Shown: positions 9,542 through 17,974 of the stretch, piece after piece
Layout of the letters: each line of letters begins with the position of its first letter
Position numbering within the stretch: position 1 is the first letter of the stretch
Origin: Paenibacillus etheri
GTDB lineage: Bacteria; Bacillota; Bacilli; Paenibacillales; Paenibacillaceae
Reading direction: 5' to 3'
DNA length: 64,000 nt
Assembly (NCBI RefSeq): GCF_001012825.1
Contig: NZ_LCZJ02000013.1
Span: forward strand, 1 to 64,000
Notes under the pieces: generated by a model
What the model saw: the letters and a program-made list of their open reading frames with translations, nothing else
The model's database searches: none
Told to the model about the DNA's origin: nothing
Position numbers and translations under genes: made by a program

Positions 9542-10208
9542 ACAACGTCATCTGATTACCGTTACGAACCCTCGCTCCCCTGTATCTGAAGCATTTCGCG
9601 CGCTACGTACGAATATTGATTTTTCCTCTGTGGATGAGACTATTCAAGTAATCATGGTAACTTCGTCTGGACCGGAGGAAGGTAAATCAACAGTTTCTGC
9701 TAATCTAGCTGCGGCTTATGCACAGGCAGATAAGAAGGTATTGTTAATTGACGCGGATTTGCGGAAACCGACAGCACATAAGACTTTTTCGCTTAGTAAC
9801 CGTTTTGGGCTATCTTCACTACTGTCGCAGCAGGCGGTTCTTGAGGATACAGTCCAAGATTCTGGTGTTTCCAACCTATCCATCATGACTTCAGGACCGA
9901 TTCCTCCAAATCCAGCAGAAATGATGGCTTCTAATCGGATGAGTACTCTTTTGCAGGACTTGCGCCAGCGTTATGATGTCATTCTTATTGATACTCCACC
10001 GTTATTGGCGGTTACAGATGCGCAGATCATGGCTTCCAAGAGTGATGGAGTCATTATGGTTGTCAGCTATGGCAAGGTAAAGCGGGATATTGCTGTAAAA
10101 GCTAAAGCTAACCTCGATCGTGTAGGTGCAAAAATGCTTGGCGTGGTTCTTAATAATGTAAAACGTAAAGCCAGCGAAGGTTACTATTACTACTACTATG
10201 GAAATTGA
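9522..10208 (+). CDS. BY-kinase, capsular/exopolysaccharide tyrosine autokinase (YwqD/CpsD-like)
   Basis: Cytoplasmic bacterial tyrosine kinase that works with the Wzz-like membrane protein; its phosphorylation state controls polymer length and export. Motifs in order: Walker A GPEEGKST near residues 50-57, Walker A' LIDADLRKP, and Walker B VILIDTPP. The C-terminus is a tyrosine cluster of six consecutive Tyr residues, the autophosphorylation tail. Length 228 fits the split Firmicute type. The ATG lies inside the end of the wzz-like gene. The phosphatase that would remove these phosphates is encoded at 5689. It could phosphorylate other targets, such as UDP-glucose dehydrogenase, as YwqD does in B. 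subtilis; that is inference. Confidence 0.95.
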   Translation: MSQLPNKQRHLITVTNPRSPVSEAFRALRTNIDFSSVDETIQVIMVTSSGPEEGKSTVSANLAAAYAQADKKVLLIDADLRKPTAHKTFSLSNRFGLSSLLSQQAVLEDTVQDSGVSNLSIMTSGPIPPNPAEMMASNRMSTLLQDLRQRYDVILIDTPPLLAVTDAQIMASKSDGVIMVVSYGKVKRDIAVKAKANLDRVGAKMLGVVLNNVKRKASEGYYYYYYGN

Positions 10209-10249
10209 TTTGTTCTTTAACAATAATGTTGTTTTTGGAGGCACTGAAA

Positions 10250-12082
10250 ATGACAGCGAAATCTAGAGTAGTTCTTTTATTCTTTATTGACCTTGCAATC
10301 ATCTGGTTCAGCATTATAACATCCTATTTGTTTCGGTATCCTAATCAACCTATCCAGGATTACGTTGTACAGATGCTACAATTTGGTGTGATTGCAACGG
10401 TTGCATTCGGTGGAAGTCTAATCTATTTCGGTTTATATCGAAGAATGTGGCAATATGCCAGCATTGGTGAGATCATATCCGTTTCAAAGGCGATTGTAGT
10501 AGGGTCATTGCTCTCATTTACAGCAGCATATTTTATATTGCCAGAACGAGTGCCCTTAGCAATTGAAGTTCGGACTATGGAGACTGTTCTTGTGTTAGTA
10601 GGTGGGGTTCGATTCTTGTGGAGAGTGCTCCATAATGATCGAATCAATTATAAAGAAACTCAGACCCATACACTTATTGTAGGTGCAGGCGATTGTGGAA
10701 TACTAATTGCCAGGGAAATGATGGGACCTTCTTTTGCTCATACCAAGCTAGTAGGTTTCATTGATGATAGTATCAATAAATATCATATGTCTATACTGGG
10801 TGTGCCAGTGTTAGGTAATCGTTACGCGATTCCTGCTGTTGTGAAAGATCGGGAAATTCATGAAATTATTATCGCTATGCCTTCCGTTTCACGTACTGAA
10901 ATCTCTGAAATTATTAATCTTGCGAAGAAGACAGGGGCCAAACTTAAGATTATACCGGCGCTTAACGATCTGATCGCGGGAAAAATATCAGTGAAGAAAT
11001 TGCGAGATGTTAGCGTTGAGGATTTACTAGGTCGTGAGCCGATAATAGCAGATTTGAACAGTATTCTAGGTTATGTACACCACAAGACTGTGTTAGTTAC
11101 GGGGGCTGGCGGATCGATTGGTTCAGAGCTATGTCGGCAGATTTCCCCATTTGGTCCCGACAAGCTAATGCTGCTTGGACACGGAGAGAACAGCATTTAT
11201 ACGATTGAAATGGAGCTTCGTAAGAAGTTTCCGGATCTGAATATTGTTACCGTAATCGCGGATGTACAGGACCGCAGTCGGATGATGGACATATTCAGTA
11301 GCCATAAGCCACATGTTGTCTTTCATGCGGCAGCACATAAACACGTCCCATTGATGGAGCGGAACCCTTCCGAAGCCATTAAGAATAATGTCTTTGGAAC
11401 AAGGAATGTTGCGGATTGTGCTGATAAATATGGTGCGGAGAGATTTGTAATGATCTCTTCGGATAAAGCAGTTAACCCAACGAGTGTAATGGGCGCAACT
11501 AAGCGTATTGCTGAAATGTATGTGCAAAGTCTGCATACCACAAGTAGAACAAAGTTCTCAGCCGTGCGTTTTGGGAACGTGCTTGGCAGTCGTGGAAGTG
11601 TAATCCCGGCTTTTAAAGAGCAGATTGCTGCTGGTGGACCAGTCACGGTTACTCATCCAGAAATGGTCCGTTATTTTATGACGATTCCAGAAGCTGTTCA
11701 GCTTGTAATTCAGTCGGGTTCTTTTGCCAAAGGTGGCGAAGTGTTCATTCTGGATATGGGAGAACCCGTAAAGATTCTAACGTTAGCGGAAGATTTGATT
11801 ACTCTCTCTGGTTATGAACCTTATAGGGATATTGATATTCAGTTCTCCGGTATTCGTGAGGGCGAGAAGTTATATGAAGAGTTGTTGACGGATGAAGAAA
11901 ATTTAGGCTCTACAGATCACGGAAGAATCTTTATCGGTAGACCTAATGTGATAAGTCTGAATCAGCTAGAACTGGAATTCAAACGATTGGATCGTGTCCT
12001 TGCTGAAGAACCAGAAGTTATACGTGAAGTGATTAATCAGATTGTACCGATGCAGCCCGTTGCCCAAGTTGCTATCAGCTAA
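10250..12082 (+). CDS. Membrane nucleoside-diphosphate-sugar 4,6-dehydratase (FlaA1/CapD/PglF family)
   Basis: Membrane-bound short-chain dehydrogenase that converts UDP-HexNAc to the 4-keto-6-deoxy sugar. The frame is open from TTG 10205, but GGAGG at 10237-10241 fixes the start at ATG 10250 (610 residues). About four transmembrane helices occupy residues 1-115, a first Rossmann-like CoA-binding-type domain (IVGAGDCG) follows, and the catalytic Rossmann domain begins at TGAGGSIG, residues 284-291. The active site reads SSDKAVNPT with Met414 and Lys418 in place of the usual YxxxK, as is normal in the large dehydratases. The likely product feeds a 2,4-diamino or deoxy HexNAc for the priming step. 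The exact substrate cannot be read from sequence. Confidence 0.93.
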   Translation: MTAKSRVVLLFFIDLAIIWFSIITSYLFRYPNQPIQDYVVQMLQFGVIATVAFGGSLIYFGLYRRMWQYASIGEIISVSKAIVVGSLLSFTAAYFILPERVPLAIEVRTMETVLVLVGGVRFLWRVLHNDRINYKETQTHTLIVGAGDCGILIAREMMGPSFAHTKLVGFIDDSINKYHMSILGVPVLGNRYAIPAVVKDREIHEIIIAMPSVSRTEISEIINLAKKTGAKLKIIPALNDLIAGKISVKKLRDVSVEDLLGREPIIADLNSILGYVHHKTVLVTGAGGSIGSELCRQISPFGPDKLMLLGHGENSIYTIEMELRKKFPDLNIVTVIADVQDRSRMMDIFSSHKPHVVFHAAAHKHVPLMERNPSEAIKNNVFGTRNVADCADKYGAERFVMISSDKAVNPTSVMGATKRIAEMYVQSLHTTSRTKFSAVRFGNVLGSRGSVIPAFKEQIAAGGPVTVTHPEMVRYFMTIPEAVQLVIQSGSFAKGGEVFILDMGEPVKILTLAEDLITLSGYEPYRDIDIQFSGIREGEKLYEELLTDEENLGSTDHGRIFIGRPNVISLNQLELEFKRLDRVLAEEPEVIREVINQIVPMQPVAQVAIS

Positions 12083-12107
12083 TTCATTCATAAAGGGGGA
12101 TACATAA

Positions 12108-12803
12108 GTGTTCAACAAACGATGGAAAAAGATCCTTTTATGGACGCTGTCAGTTATTGTAGTGCTGGGTGTTGGGGGTTTGTTCGCTGCGAATTATGCT
12201 GTGGACAAGCTGATGAATTCAATGGCAGATGGCTTTGATCTGGAGTCTGAGGATCAAGTTAGTGGTGGTCAAGATCAAGGAACTGTACCAACTGAGCCAG
12301 TTGATGATAGTAATGTTGAGCCTGTAGCGTCTACGGCACCTACTACTCCACCTGCAAATGACGAGGGAAGTAGTAATCAAAGTAGCAAGGATAATGGTAA
12401 AACTAGTGGAGAAACAACACCTACTACTAGTGAACCTACGAAAGCTCCATCAACAGATCAAAAAGATACATCTTCAGATGGCTATACGGCACAGGTTTCA
12501 ACAGATAAAGCTAAAGAAATTCAAGATAATGTAACGATGAAAGATAAAGCAGACGTAGCTGCTATTGTGCTCGGTCAACTAAGTGTATCCGATATTAATC
12601 GGTTAAAAGATTTGGCAAAAGGTGGCTTAACCATTGAAGAGAAGCGGGAAGCACGCAGTATCATCCTCGGTAAAGTTTCTGAAGAACAATACAATGAGCT
12701 TTCACAGGTTGCCAAGAAGTATGGCGTAAGTCAAGGGAAGACACGAGATCAAATCCTTAAAGAAGAAGAGCAATTAAAAGCGAAAGAAAAGGGAAGTGAA
12801 TAA
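12108..12803 (+). CDS. Single-pass membrane protein of unknown function
   Basis: Not a family I recognise. It starts at GTG 12108 after AAAGGGGG. A short basic N-terminus (FNKRWKK) precedes one transmembrane helix at about residues 9-31. Residues about 45-130 are a long Ser/Thr/Pro/Gly/Asp-rich linker, as in wall-spanning segments. The last 100 residues are a compact, highly charged helical domain (KAKEIQDNVTMKDKADVAAI, then LSVSDINRLKDLAKGG). The predicted topology is N-in with the helical domain outside. It ends two bases before the next start and so is co-expressed with the stalk-domain protein. The lysine-rich C-terminus resembles no catalytic motif. A structural or regulatory part in polymer export is only a guess. 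Confidence 0.8.
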   Translation: MFNKRWKKILLWTLSVIVVLGVGGLFAANYAVDKLMNSMADGFDLESEDQVSGGQDQGTVPTEPVDDSNVEPVASTAPTTPPANDEGSSNQSSKDNGKTSGETTPTTSEPTKAPSTDQKDTSSDGYTAQVSTDKAKEIQDNVTMKDKADVAAIVLGQLSVSDINRLKDLAKGGLTIEEKREARSIILGKVSEEQYNELSQVAKKYGVSQGKTRDQILKEEEQLKAKEKGSE

Positions 12804-12805
12804 GT

Positions 12806-13837
12806 ATGTCTAAAGCAACTTTACCAGTCATAGCTCTATCTTTAATAGCTTCAATAGGGTTAGCACCCTTAACGGCATCCGCGCCTATTTCCGTATCAGC
12901 AGCGGCGGTACCTAGTACAACAACTAAGGCGGCAACAGCCACCGTCAAAGTACAAAGTATGAACGTGAATATGATTTTTGATGGGGCAAGTATTGGGACG
13001 CCTGCAGGTCAATATGTATTCATGTACAACAATACAACTTATGTTCCATTACGCTTTATGTCATATGCATTGCAAAAGAGTGTAACTTGGGATGCTAAAA
13101 ACGTTAAAGTTACTGTAGCAGAGCCTAGCAAATCAGAGCTAGTAGTGATTAAAGAGTATCTAATGAATGCAACAAACGGGAATAGTGCCTCAGCAGTATC
13201 TAAGAATCTTGTACTCAATCAAGTTAAGGCAAGTTATATATTTAACGGTGCAACCAAGGCATTACCTACGGGGCAATCCAGCTTTATCTTGAATGGCTCC
13301 TTATATGTGCCCCTACGTTTTTTATCGGAATCTGTAGGTCATAACATTAGCTGGGATCAGAGGACGAAGACAATTACTGCAGCTTCCAAGGCTTATCAAG
13401 AGCAATCCAATAATGGTTCAACAGGTAACAATGGTAAGGGCCCATCTCCAGTAACGACACCAGCGCCAACGGATACAACTGGTGCAACAGGTGCAACAGG
13501 TGGTGGTTCTGCGGGAACTGGAAAGGTTTCATATGAAACTATCACCAGTGAAACAGAAGCCAAGCTTACGGCGCTTAAAAATCAAAGCCAATCTACATTA
13601 ATGAGTATTGCGTTTGAGTATGTTGGAGCAACAGATGAGGCGAGTAAGAAAAGTATTAAAGCTAAAGGGGTACAACAACTAGCCTCATTTACTGCTAGCT
13701 TCAATAGTATAATAGCCGACACTGAACAAAAACTGAACAGTAACGGATATAGTACGGAGATTATTAGCCAGTATAGAAGTGAATTTGAAGCGACGCTTCA
13801 GTCGGGGAAAAATGCGGCTGAGGCAATGAAAAACTAA
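12806..13837 (+). CDS. Exported protein with two copper-amine-oxidase N-terminal-like stalk domains
   Basis: Secreted protein. Residues 1-32 are a signal peptide ending ASAP/VSAAA. Two repeats of the stalk domain common in Paenibacillus surface proteins follow: FDGASIGTPAG...YVPLRFMSYAL...VTWD near residues 52-108, and FNGATKALPTG...YVPLRFLSESVG...ISWD near 148-193. Despite the name the fold is a beta-rich stalk and has no oxidase site. A Gly/Thr/Pro-rich linker (GATGATGG) leads to a helical C-terminal domain with many Gln, Ser and Lys residues. It follows the preceding membrane protein by two bases, so the pair probably acts together. A 14-bp perfect hairpin follows the stop codon. The role in the glycan locus is unknown. 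Confidence 0.85.
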   Translation: MSKATLPVIALSLIASIGLAPLTASAPISVSAAAVPSTTTKAATATVKVQSMNVNMIFDGASIGTPAGQYVFMYNNTTYVPLRFMSYALQKSVTWDAKNVKVTVAEPSKSELVVIKEYLMNATNGNSASAVSKNLVLNQVKASYIFNGATKALPTGQSSFILNGSLYVPLRFLSESVGHNISWDQRTKTITAASKAYQEQSNNGSTGNNGKGPSPVTTPAPTDTTGATGATGGGSAGTGKVSYETITSETEAKLTALKNQSQSTLMSIAFEYVGATDEASKKSIKAKGVQQLASFTASFNSIIADTEQKLNSNGYSTEIISQYRSEFEATLQSGKNAAEAMKN

Positions 13838-13850
13838 ACAAGATAAGACG

Positions 13851-13883
13851 ATCATCTCTATGTCTCTCTGACATAGAGATGAT
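13851..13883 (+). repeat. Perfect 14-bp hairpin without a T-tract
   Basis: ATCATCTCTATGTC (13851-13864), loop TCTCT, then the exact reverse complement (13870-13883). No T-run follows, so it is not a standard intrinsic terminator. It lies 13 bases after one gene and 43 bases before the priming transferase gene, where it could attenuate, protect or mark an RNA processing site. Confidence 0.7.
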
Positions 13884-13926
13884 GTACATAGATAGAAAAT
13901 AGTAACTTAAAGGATCAGGTGAACTA

Positions 13927-14553
13927 ATGAGATCTTATGTTTACGTGAAACAAACCATTGATTTTCTGATGGCTTTAATCGGAATGATTGTGTTATGGCC
14001 TATCTTCTTGATCATTGCGATCGCGATTAAGACAAGCTCTAAAGGTCCTATCCTATTTAAACAAAAGCGATTAGGCAAAAATAAATTGGAATTCAATATT
14101 CTTAAATTTAGGACGATGCGAACAGATACACCACAAGACATGCCAACTCATCTGCTAGAAGATCCTGATTTCTTTATCACGAAAATAGGCAAGTTTCTAA
14201 GAAAAACAAGCTTGGACGAACTTCCTCAGATTATTAATATCCTCAAAGGTGAGATGAGTATCGTTGGACCTCGTCCTGCGTTATGGAATCAGTATGATTT
14301 GATTGCTGAACGTGATAAGTACGGAGCTAATGATATCAAACCTGGATTGACGGGGTGGGCACAAATTAATGGTAGAGATGAGCTACCGAACATTGTTAAA
14401 GCAGAATATGATGGATTTTATGTGAAAAATAAAAGCGTGGTTTTAGATGTTAAGGTTTTTTTAAAGACCATCTTTAAAGTTTCAACAGCTAATGGAATTG
14501 TTGAAGGTGGTAAGCTATATGACAAAACAACTGAAAATAATTTAACTAATTAA
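13927..14553 (+). CDS. Priming polyprenyl-phosphate sugar-1-phosphate transferase (small PglC/WcaJ C-terminal type)
   Basis: Membrane enzyme that transfers a sugar-1-phosphate from a UDP-sugar to undecaprenyl phosphate and so starts the repeat unit. Residues about 10-34 form the membrane-embedded hairpin. Family motifs follow: FKQKRLGKN near residues 44-52, LKFRTMRTD near 57-65, KTSLDELPQIINIL with the conserved DE-P, MSIVGPRPAL, and PGLTGWAQINGRD. Length 208 marks the monotopic PglC-like form without extra transmembrane helices. ATG 13927 follows AGGATCAGGTG. Coming after a FlaA1/PglF-type dehydratase, its substrate may be a modified HexNAc, but galactose or GlcNAc cannot be excluded. Confidence 0.93.
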   Translation: MRSYVYVKQTIDFLMALIGMIVLWPIFLIIAIAIKTSSKGPILFKQKRLGKNKLEFNILKFRTMRTDTPQDMPTHLLEDPDFFITKIGKFLRKTSLDELPQIINILKGEMSIVGPRPALWNQYDLIAERDKYGANDIKPGLTGWAQINGRDELPNIVKAEYDGFYVKNKSVVLDVKVFLKTIFKVSTANGIVEGGKLYDKTTENNLTN

Positions 14554-14619
14554 CTGATAAAAACAGATGCAATTTGAAATTACAGCATACTTCGATCAAA
14601 TAAGGAAATGTGAACGATC

Positions 14620-15828
14620 ATGAAAATTCTGGTAGTGTGTCAGTATTACTATCCTGAGCAATTCAGAATAAATGATATATGTGAAACACTGGTATCCGAA
14701 GGACATGATGTGACTGTTCTAACTGGATTACCAAATTACCCGAAAGGGAAATTATATAGAGGTTATTCTTGGTTTAGAAAGAGAGCCGAAATAGTGGGTG
14801 GTGTAAAAGTAAAGAGAGTACCTATCTTTACTCGTGGAAAAAACTATCCAAAACTGGCATTAAATTATTTATCCTTTATTGTTGCGGCTTCTATAAAAGC
14901 CATTTTTCTTGAAAAGGATTACGATGTTGTCTATGTTTATCAACTATCACCTGTAACTATGGCTATACCTGCAATACTTTATAAAAAAATAAATAAGACA
15001 AAGTTAGCATTATATTGCCTTGATATTTGGCCAGAAAGCATTGCAGCAGCGGGTATAGATCATTCTTCATTTATGTATAGGTATCTATTGGAATTAAGTA
15101 GGAAGATTTATAAAAGCGCAGATGTTATTTCTGTTACATCACAATCATTTATGAATTACCTAACTGATGTTATTGGTTTGGATAATAACCATCTTATTTA
15201 TCAACCGCAATATGCAGAAGAATTGTTCTTAAGTAGAAATCTTGAACATGATAAATCCATTAATAATTTAGAAATGAATTTAGTGTTTGCTGGGAATATT
15301 GGTGAAATGCAAAGTGTAGACACAATCATAAGAGCTGCACATGAGTTGAGAGATATAAAAACTATTAAATGGCATATTATTGGAGATGGGTCTGCAAAGT
15401 TAAAATGTGAGGAGCTTGTAAACGAGCTAAAGCTAAATGAAATTGTTATTTTTTATGGGAAGAGATCTGTTGAAGAGATGCCTGGATTTTATTCCAAAGC
15501 TTCTGCATTTCTCGTAACTTTAAATAAAAATGAGAACATTTCACGTACTTTACCAGGAAAAGTTCAGTCGTATATGGCCTTTGGGAAACCCATCATTGGA
15601 GCAATAGACGGTGAAACAAGACGAGTGATTCTAGAGTCTGGTTGTGGCTTATGTTGTGAAGCTGAGAACTATAAAGGACTAGCAGATATTATAAGAGAAT
15701 TCATTTGGGAACCTACTATGATCGTAGAGTATGGTGAAAAATCGCGTATCTATTACGAAAGGAATTTTAGTAAACAAAATTTTATGAATAGTTTAATTCA
15801 TCAATTAAATAAACTTACGAAAAGGTGA
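14620..15828 (+). CDS. wbuB: GT4-family glycosyltransferase, WbuB-like (probable L-FucNAc transferase)
   Basis: Cytoplasmic GT-B glycosyltransferase. The N-terminus ILVVCQYYYPEQFRINDI and TGLPNYPKGK match the WbuB subfamily, whose members transfer N-acetyl-L-fucosamine and occur next to the fnlABC genes. The donor-binding C-terminal half carries FAGNIGEMQSVD near residues 225-236, a GDGS motif, and a conserved region around PGKVQSYMAFGKPIIGAI. Length 402 is normal. It stops six bases before the UDP-L-FucNAc gene set, and that context is the main reason to propose L-FucNAc as donor. The subfamily assignment is from memory of the motif and is less certain than the GT4 call. Confidence 0.85.
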   Translation: MKILVVCQYYYPEQFRINDICETLVSEGHDVTVLTGLPNYPKGKLYRGYSWFRKRAEIVGGVKVKRVPIFTRGKNYPKLALNYLSFIVAASIKAIFLEKDYDVVYVYQLSPVTMAIPAILYKKINKTKLALYCLDIWPESIAAAGIDHSSFMYRYLLELSRKIYKSADVISVTSQSFMNYLTDVIGLDNNHLIYQPQYAEELFLSRNLEHDKSINNLEMNLVFAGNIGEMQSVDTIIRAAHELRDIKTIKWHIIGDGSAKLKCEELVNELKLNEIVIFYGKRSVEEMPGFYSKASAFLVTLNKNENISRTLPGKVQSYMAFGKPIIGAIDGETRRVILESGCGLCCEAENYKGLADIIREFIWEPTMIVEYGEKSRIYYERNFSKQNFMNSLIHQLNKLTKR

Positions 15829-15834
15829 TGAAAT

Positions 15835-16854
15835 ATGTTCAAAGATAAGTGTCTTTTAATTACTGGTGGTACAGGTTCATTTGGTAATGCCGTATTAAAG
15901 AGATTTCTGAATACTGAAATCGGAGAAATTAGAATTTTTTCACGCGATGAAAAAAAACAAGATGACATGCGAAAGGAACTAAAAAACGATAAAGTTAAGT
16001 TTTTTATTGGTGACGTGAGAGACTATAACAGTATTGCAGCGGCTATGCATAATGTTGACTATGTATTCCATGCAGCAGCTTTGAAACAAGTGCCTTCCTG
16101 TGAATTTTTCCCTATGGAAGCTGTGAAGACAAACGTAATCGGAACCGAGAATGTTCTTAATGCTGCGATTGCCTTTGGAGTGAAGAAAGTAGTTTGTCTC
16201 TCAACAGACAAAGCGGTTTATCCGATAAATGCAATGGGGATTTCCAAAGCGATGATGGAAAAGGTTATGGTTGCTAAATCCAGAACAGTTTCTCATGAGA
16301 ACACATTAATTTGTGGAACTCGTTATGGTAACGTTATGTGCTCCCGAGGTTCGGTAATACCATTATTTATTGATCAAATTAAAAATTATGAGGATATTAC
16401 GATTACAGATCCAGATATGACTCGTTATCTAATGTCATTGGAAGATGCTGTGGAACTTGTACTATTTGCGTTCAACAAAGCAGTACAAGGTGATATATTC
16501 GTTCAAAAAGCTCCTGCATCTACTATTGGAGAGTTAGCTCTTGCTTTGAAGGAATTATTTCAGTCAGATAGTCAAACAAGAGTCATTGGAACTAGACATG
16601 GTGAGAAGCTATATGAAACTTTGTTAACACGTGAAGAAATGGCTAAAGCAGAGGATTTGGGAAGTTATTATCGCGTCTCAGCAGATACTAGAGATTTGAA
16701 TTATAATAAGTTTTTTGAAGAAGGCGATGAGGAAATCTCTGAGGGGTGGGAATATAATTCTCATAATACAGAGAGATTAGATATTCAAGGGATAAAGGAA
16801 CTTCTATTAGGTTTAGAATCAATCAAAAAAGAACTATTGGCAGGAGTACACTGA
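15835..16854 (+). CDS. fnlA: UDP-GlcNAc 4,6-dehydratase/5-epimerase, first step to UDP-L-FucNAc (FnlA/CapE)
   Basis: Soluble SDR enzyme that converts UDP-GlcNAc into 4-keto-6-deoxy hexoses on the way to UDP-N-acetyl-L-fucosamine. The NAD-binding site is TGGTGSFGN near residues 9-17. The active-site segment reads STDKAVYPINAMGISK, with Lys126 and Met134 (Met instead of the usual catalytic Tyr) and Lys138; this is the CapE pattern. Length 339 fits. The ATG follows AGGTGA, which overlaps the end of the preceding gene. The next two genes encode the second and third enzymes of the same pathway in pathway order, separated by one and three bases. Confidence 0.93.
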   Translation: MFKDKCLLITGGTGSFGNAVLKRFLNTEIGEIRIFSRDEKKQDDMRKELKNDKVKFFIGDVRDYNSIAAAMHNVDYVFHAAALKQVPSCEFFPMEAVKTNVIGTENVLNAAIAFGVKKVVCLSTDKAVYPINAMGISKAMMEKVMVAKSRTVSHENTLICGTRYGNVMCSRGSVIPLFIDQIKNYEDITITDPDMTRYLMSLEDAVELVLFAFNKAVQGDIFVQKAPASTIGELALALKELFQSDSQTRVIGTRHGEKLYETLLTREEMAKAEDLGSYYRVSADTRDLNYNKFFEEGDEEISEGWEYNSHNTERLDIQGIKELLLGLESIKKELLAGVH

Positions 16855-16855
16855 T

Positions 16856-17971
16856 ATGAAAACTGTCTTGGTAACAGGTGCATTCGGATTTATCGGACGA
16901 AATTTAGTTGCAACATTAAGTAGAAGAGAAGATATTGAAGTATTGAAGATTGGCTCCAAGAATTCATTAAATGAATTAGAAGAGTGTGCTATTAAAGCGG
17001 ATTTTATTTTTCATTTGGCAGGAATCAATCGTCCTGAGAATATTGAAGATTTTGCGAGTGGTAATTTAGGTTATACAGAACAGTTGATTAAACTGTTAAA
17101 TAAAAACACTAAAAAAACACCAATAGTATTAACTTCTTCGATACAAGCTGAGCGAAGTAATCCATACGGAACTAGTAAATTTGCAGCAGAAAAAACAGTT
17201 TCACATTATGGGAGAACTGTTGGAGTAAACACTTACATATATCGGCTTCCTAACGTGTTTGGCAAATGGAGTAAACCAAACTATAACTCTGTGGTCGCTA
17301 CTTGGTGCTACAACATTAGTAGGAATATTCCAATCCAAATCAATGATCCAGATGCAGAGATATCTCTGGTTTACATTGATGAAGTTATTGAATCCTTCAT
17401 TAATGTAATGGATAACTGTGAAATGAAAAATGAGAACAATTATACTGTCTCACCGAGATCTTTCAAAATTAAACTGGGAGATTTAGAAACAAGTATAAAG
17501 AACTTTAAAGATAGCAGAGATACTCTCATCATCACTGATTTAGAAAGTGATTTTGAACGTTTTCTTTATAGCACCTATCTTTCATATTTGGCTGAAGATG
17601 ATTTTGGTTATGATCTAGAAATGAAACATGATAATAGAGGCTGGCTAGCGGAATTTATTAAGACTAAACAATCAGGACAAGTATTTATATCCCGGACTAA
17701 ACCAGGTATCACTCGTGGGAATCATTGGCACCATACGAAGGTGGAAAAATTCCTTGTTATTGAAGGGAAAGCTGTTGTAAAATTCCGACAAATTGAAGGT
17801 GACCAGATTATTGAATATCCGGTGATTGGGGAGTCATTAAAAGTAATTGATATTCCACCTGGATACACGCATTCTATAACTAATACTGGTGAAACCGATG
17901 TGATAACTCTTTTCTGGGCTAATGAATTGTTTAATCCTGAGAAACCAGATACTTATTACTTGGAGGTTTAA
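16856..17971 (+). CDS. fnlB: Bifunctional UDP-L-FucNAc synthesis enzyme (FnlB/CapF)
   Basis: Second enzyme of UDP-L-FucNAc synthesis. An N-terminal SDR reductase domain (about residues 1-245) has TGAFGFIGRN near the start and Tyr104-xxx-Lys108 in PYGTSK. A C-terminal cupin domain (about 255-371) acts as the epimerase; its metal ligands are visible in GNHWHHTKVEKFLVIEGKA and in the downstream PPGYTHSI. This two-domain build is specific to CapF/FnlB. The start follows AGGAG and lies one base after fnlA, so the operon is tightly packed. Length 371 is that of CapF. Confidence 0.94.
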   Translation: MKTVLVTGAFGFIGRNLVATLSRREDIEVLKIGSKNSLNELEECAIKADFIFHLAGINRPENIEDFASGNLGYTEQLIKLLNKNTKKTPIVLTSSIQAERSNPYGTSKFAAEKTVSHYGRTVGVNTYIYRLPNVFGKWSKPNYNSVVATWCYNISRNIPIQINDPDAEISLVYIDEVIESFINVMDNCEMKNENNYTVSPRSFKIKLGDLETSIKNFKDSRDTLIITDLESDFERFLYSTYLSYLAEDDFGYDLEMKHDNRGWLAEFIKTKQSGQVFISRTKPGITRGNHWHHTKVEKFLVIEGKAVVKFRQIEGDQIIEYPVIGESLKVIDIPPGYTHSITNTGETDVITLFWANELFNPEKPDTYYLEV

Positions 17972-17974
17972 TTA

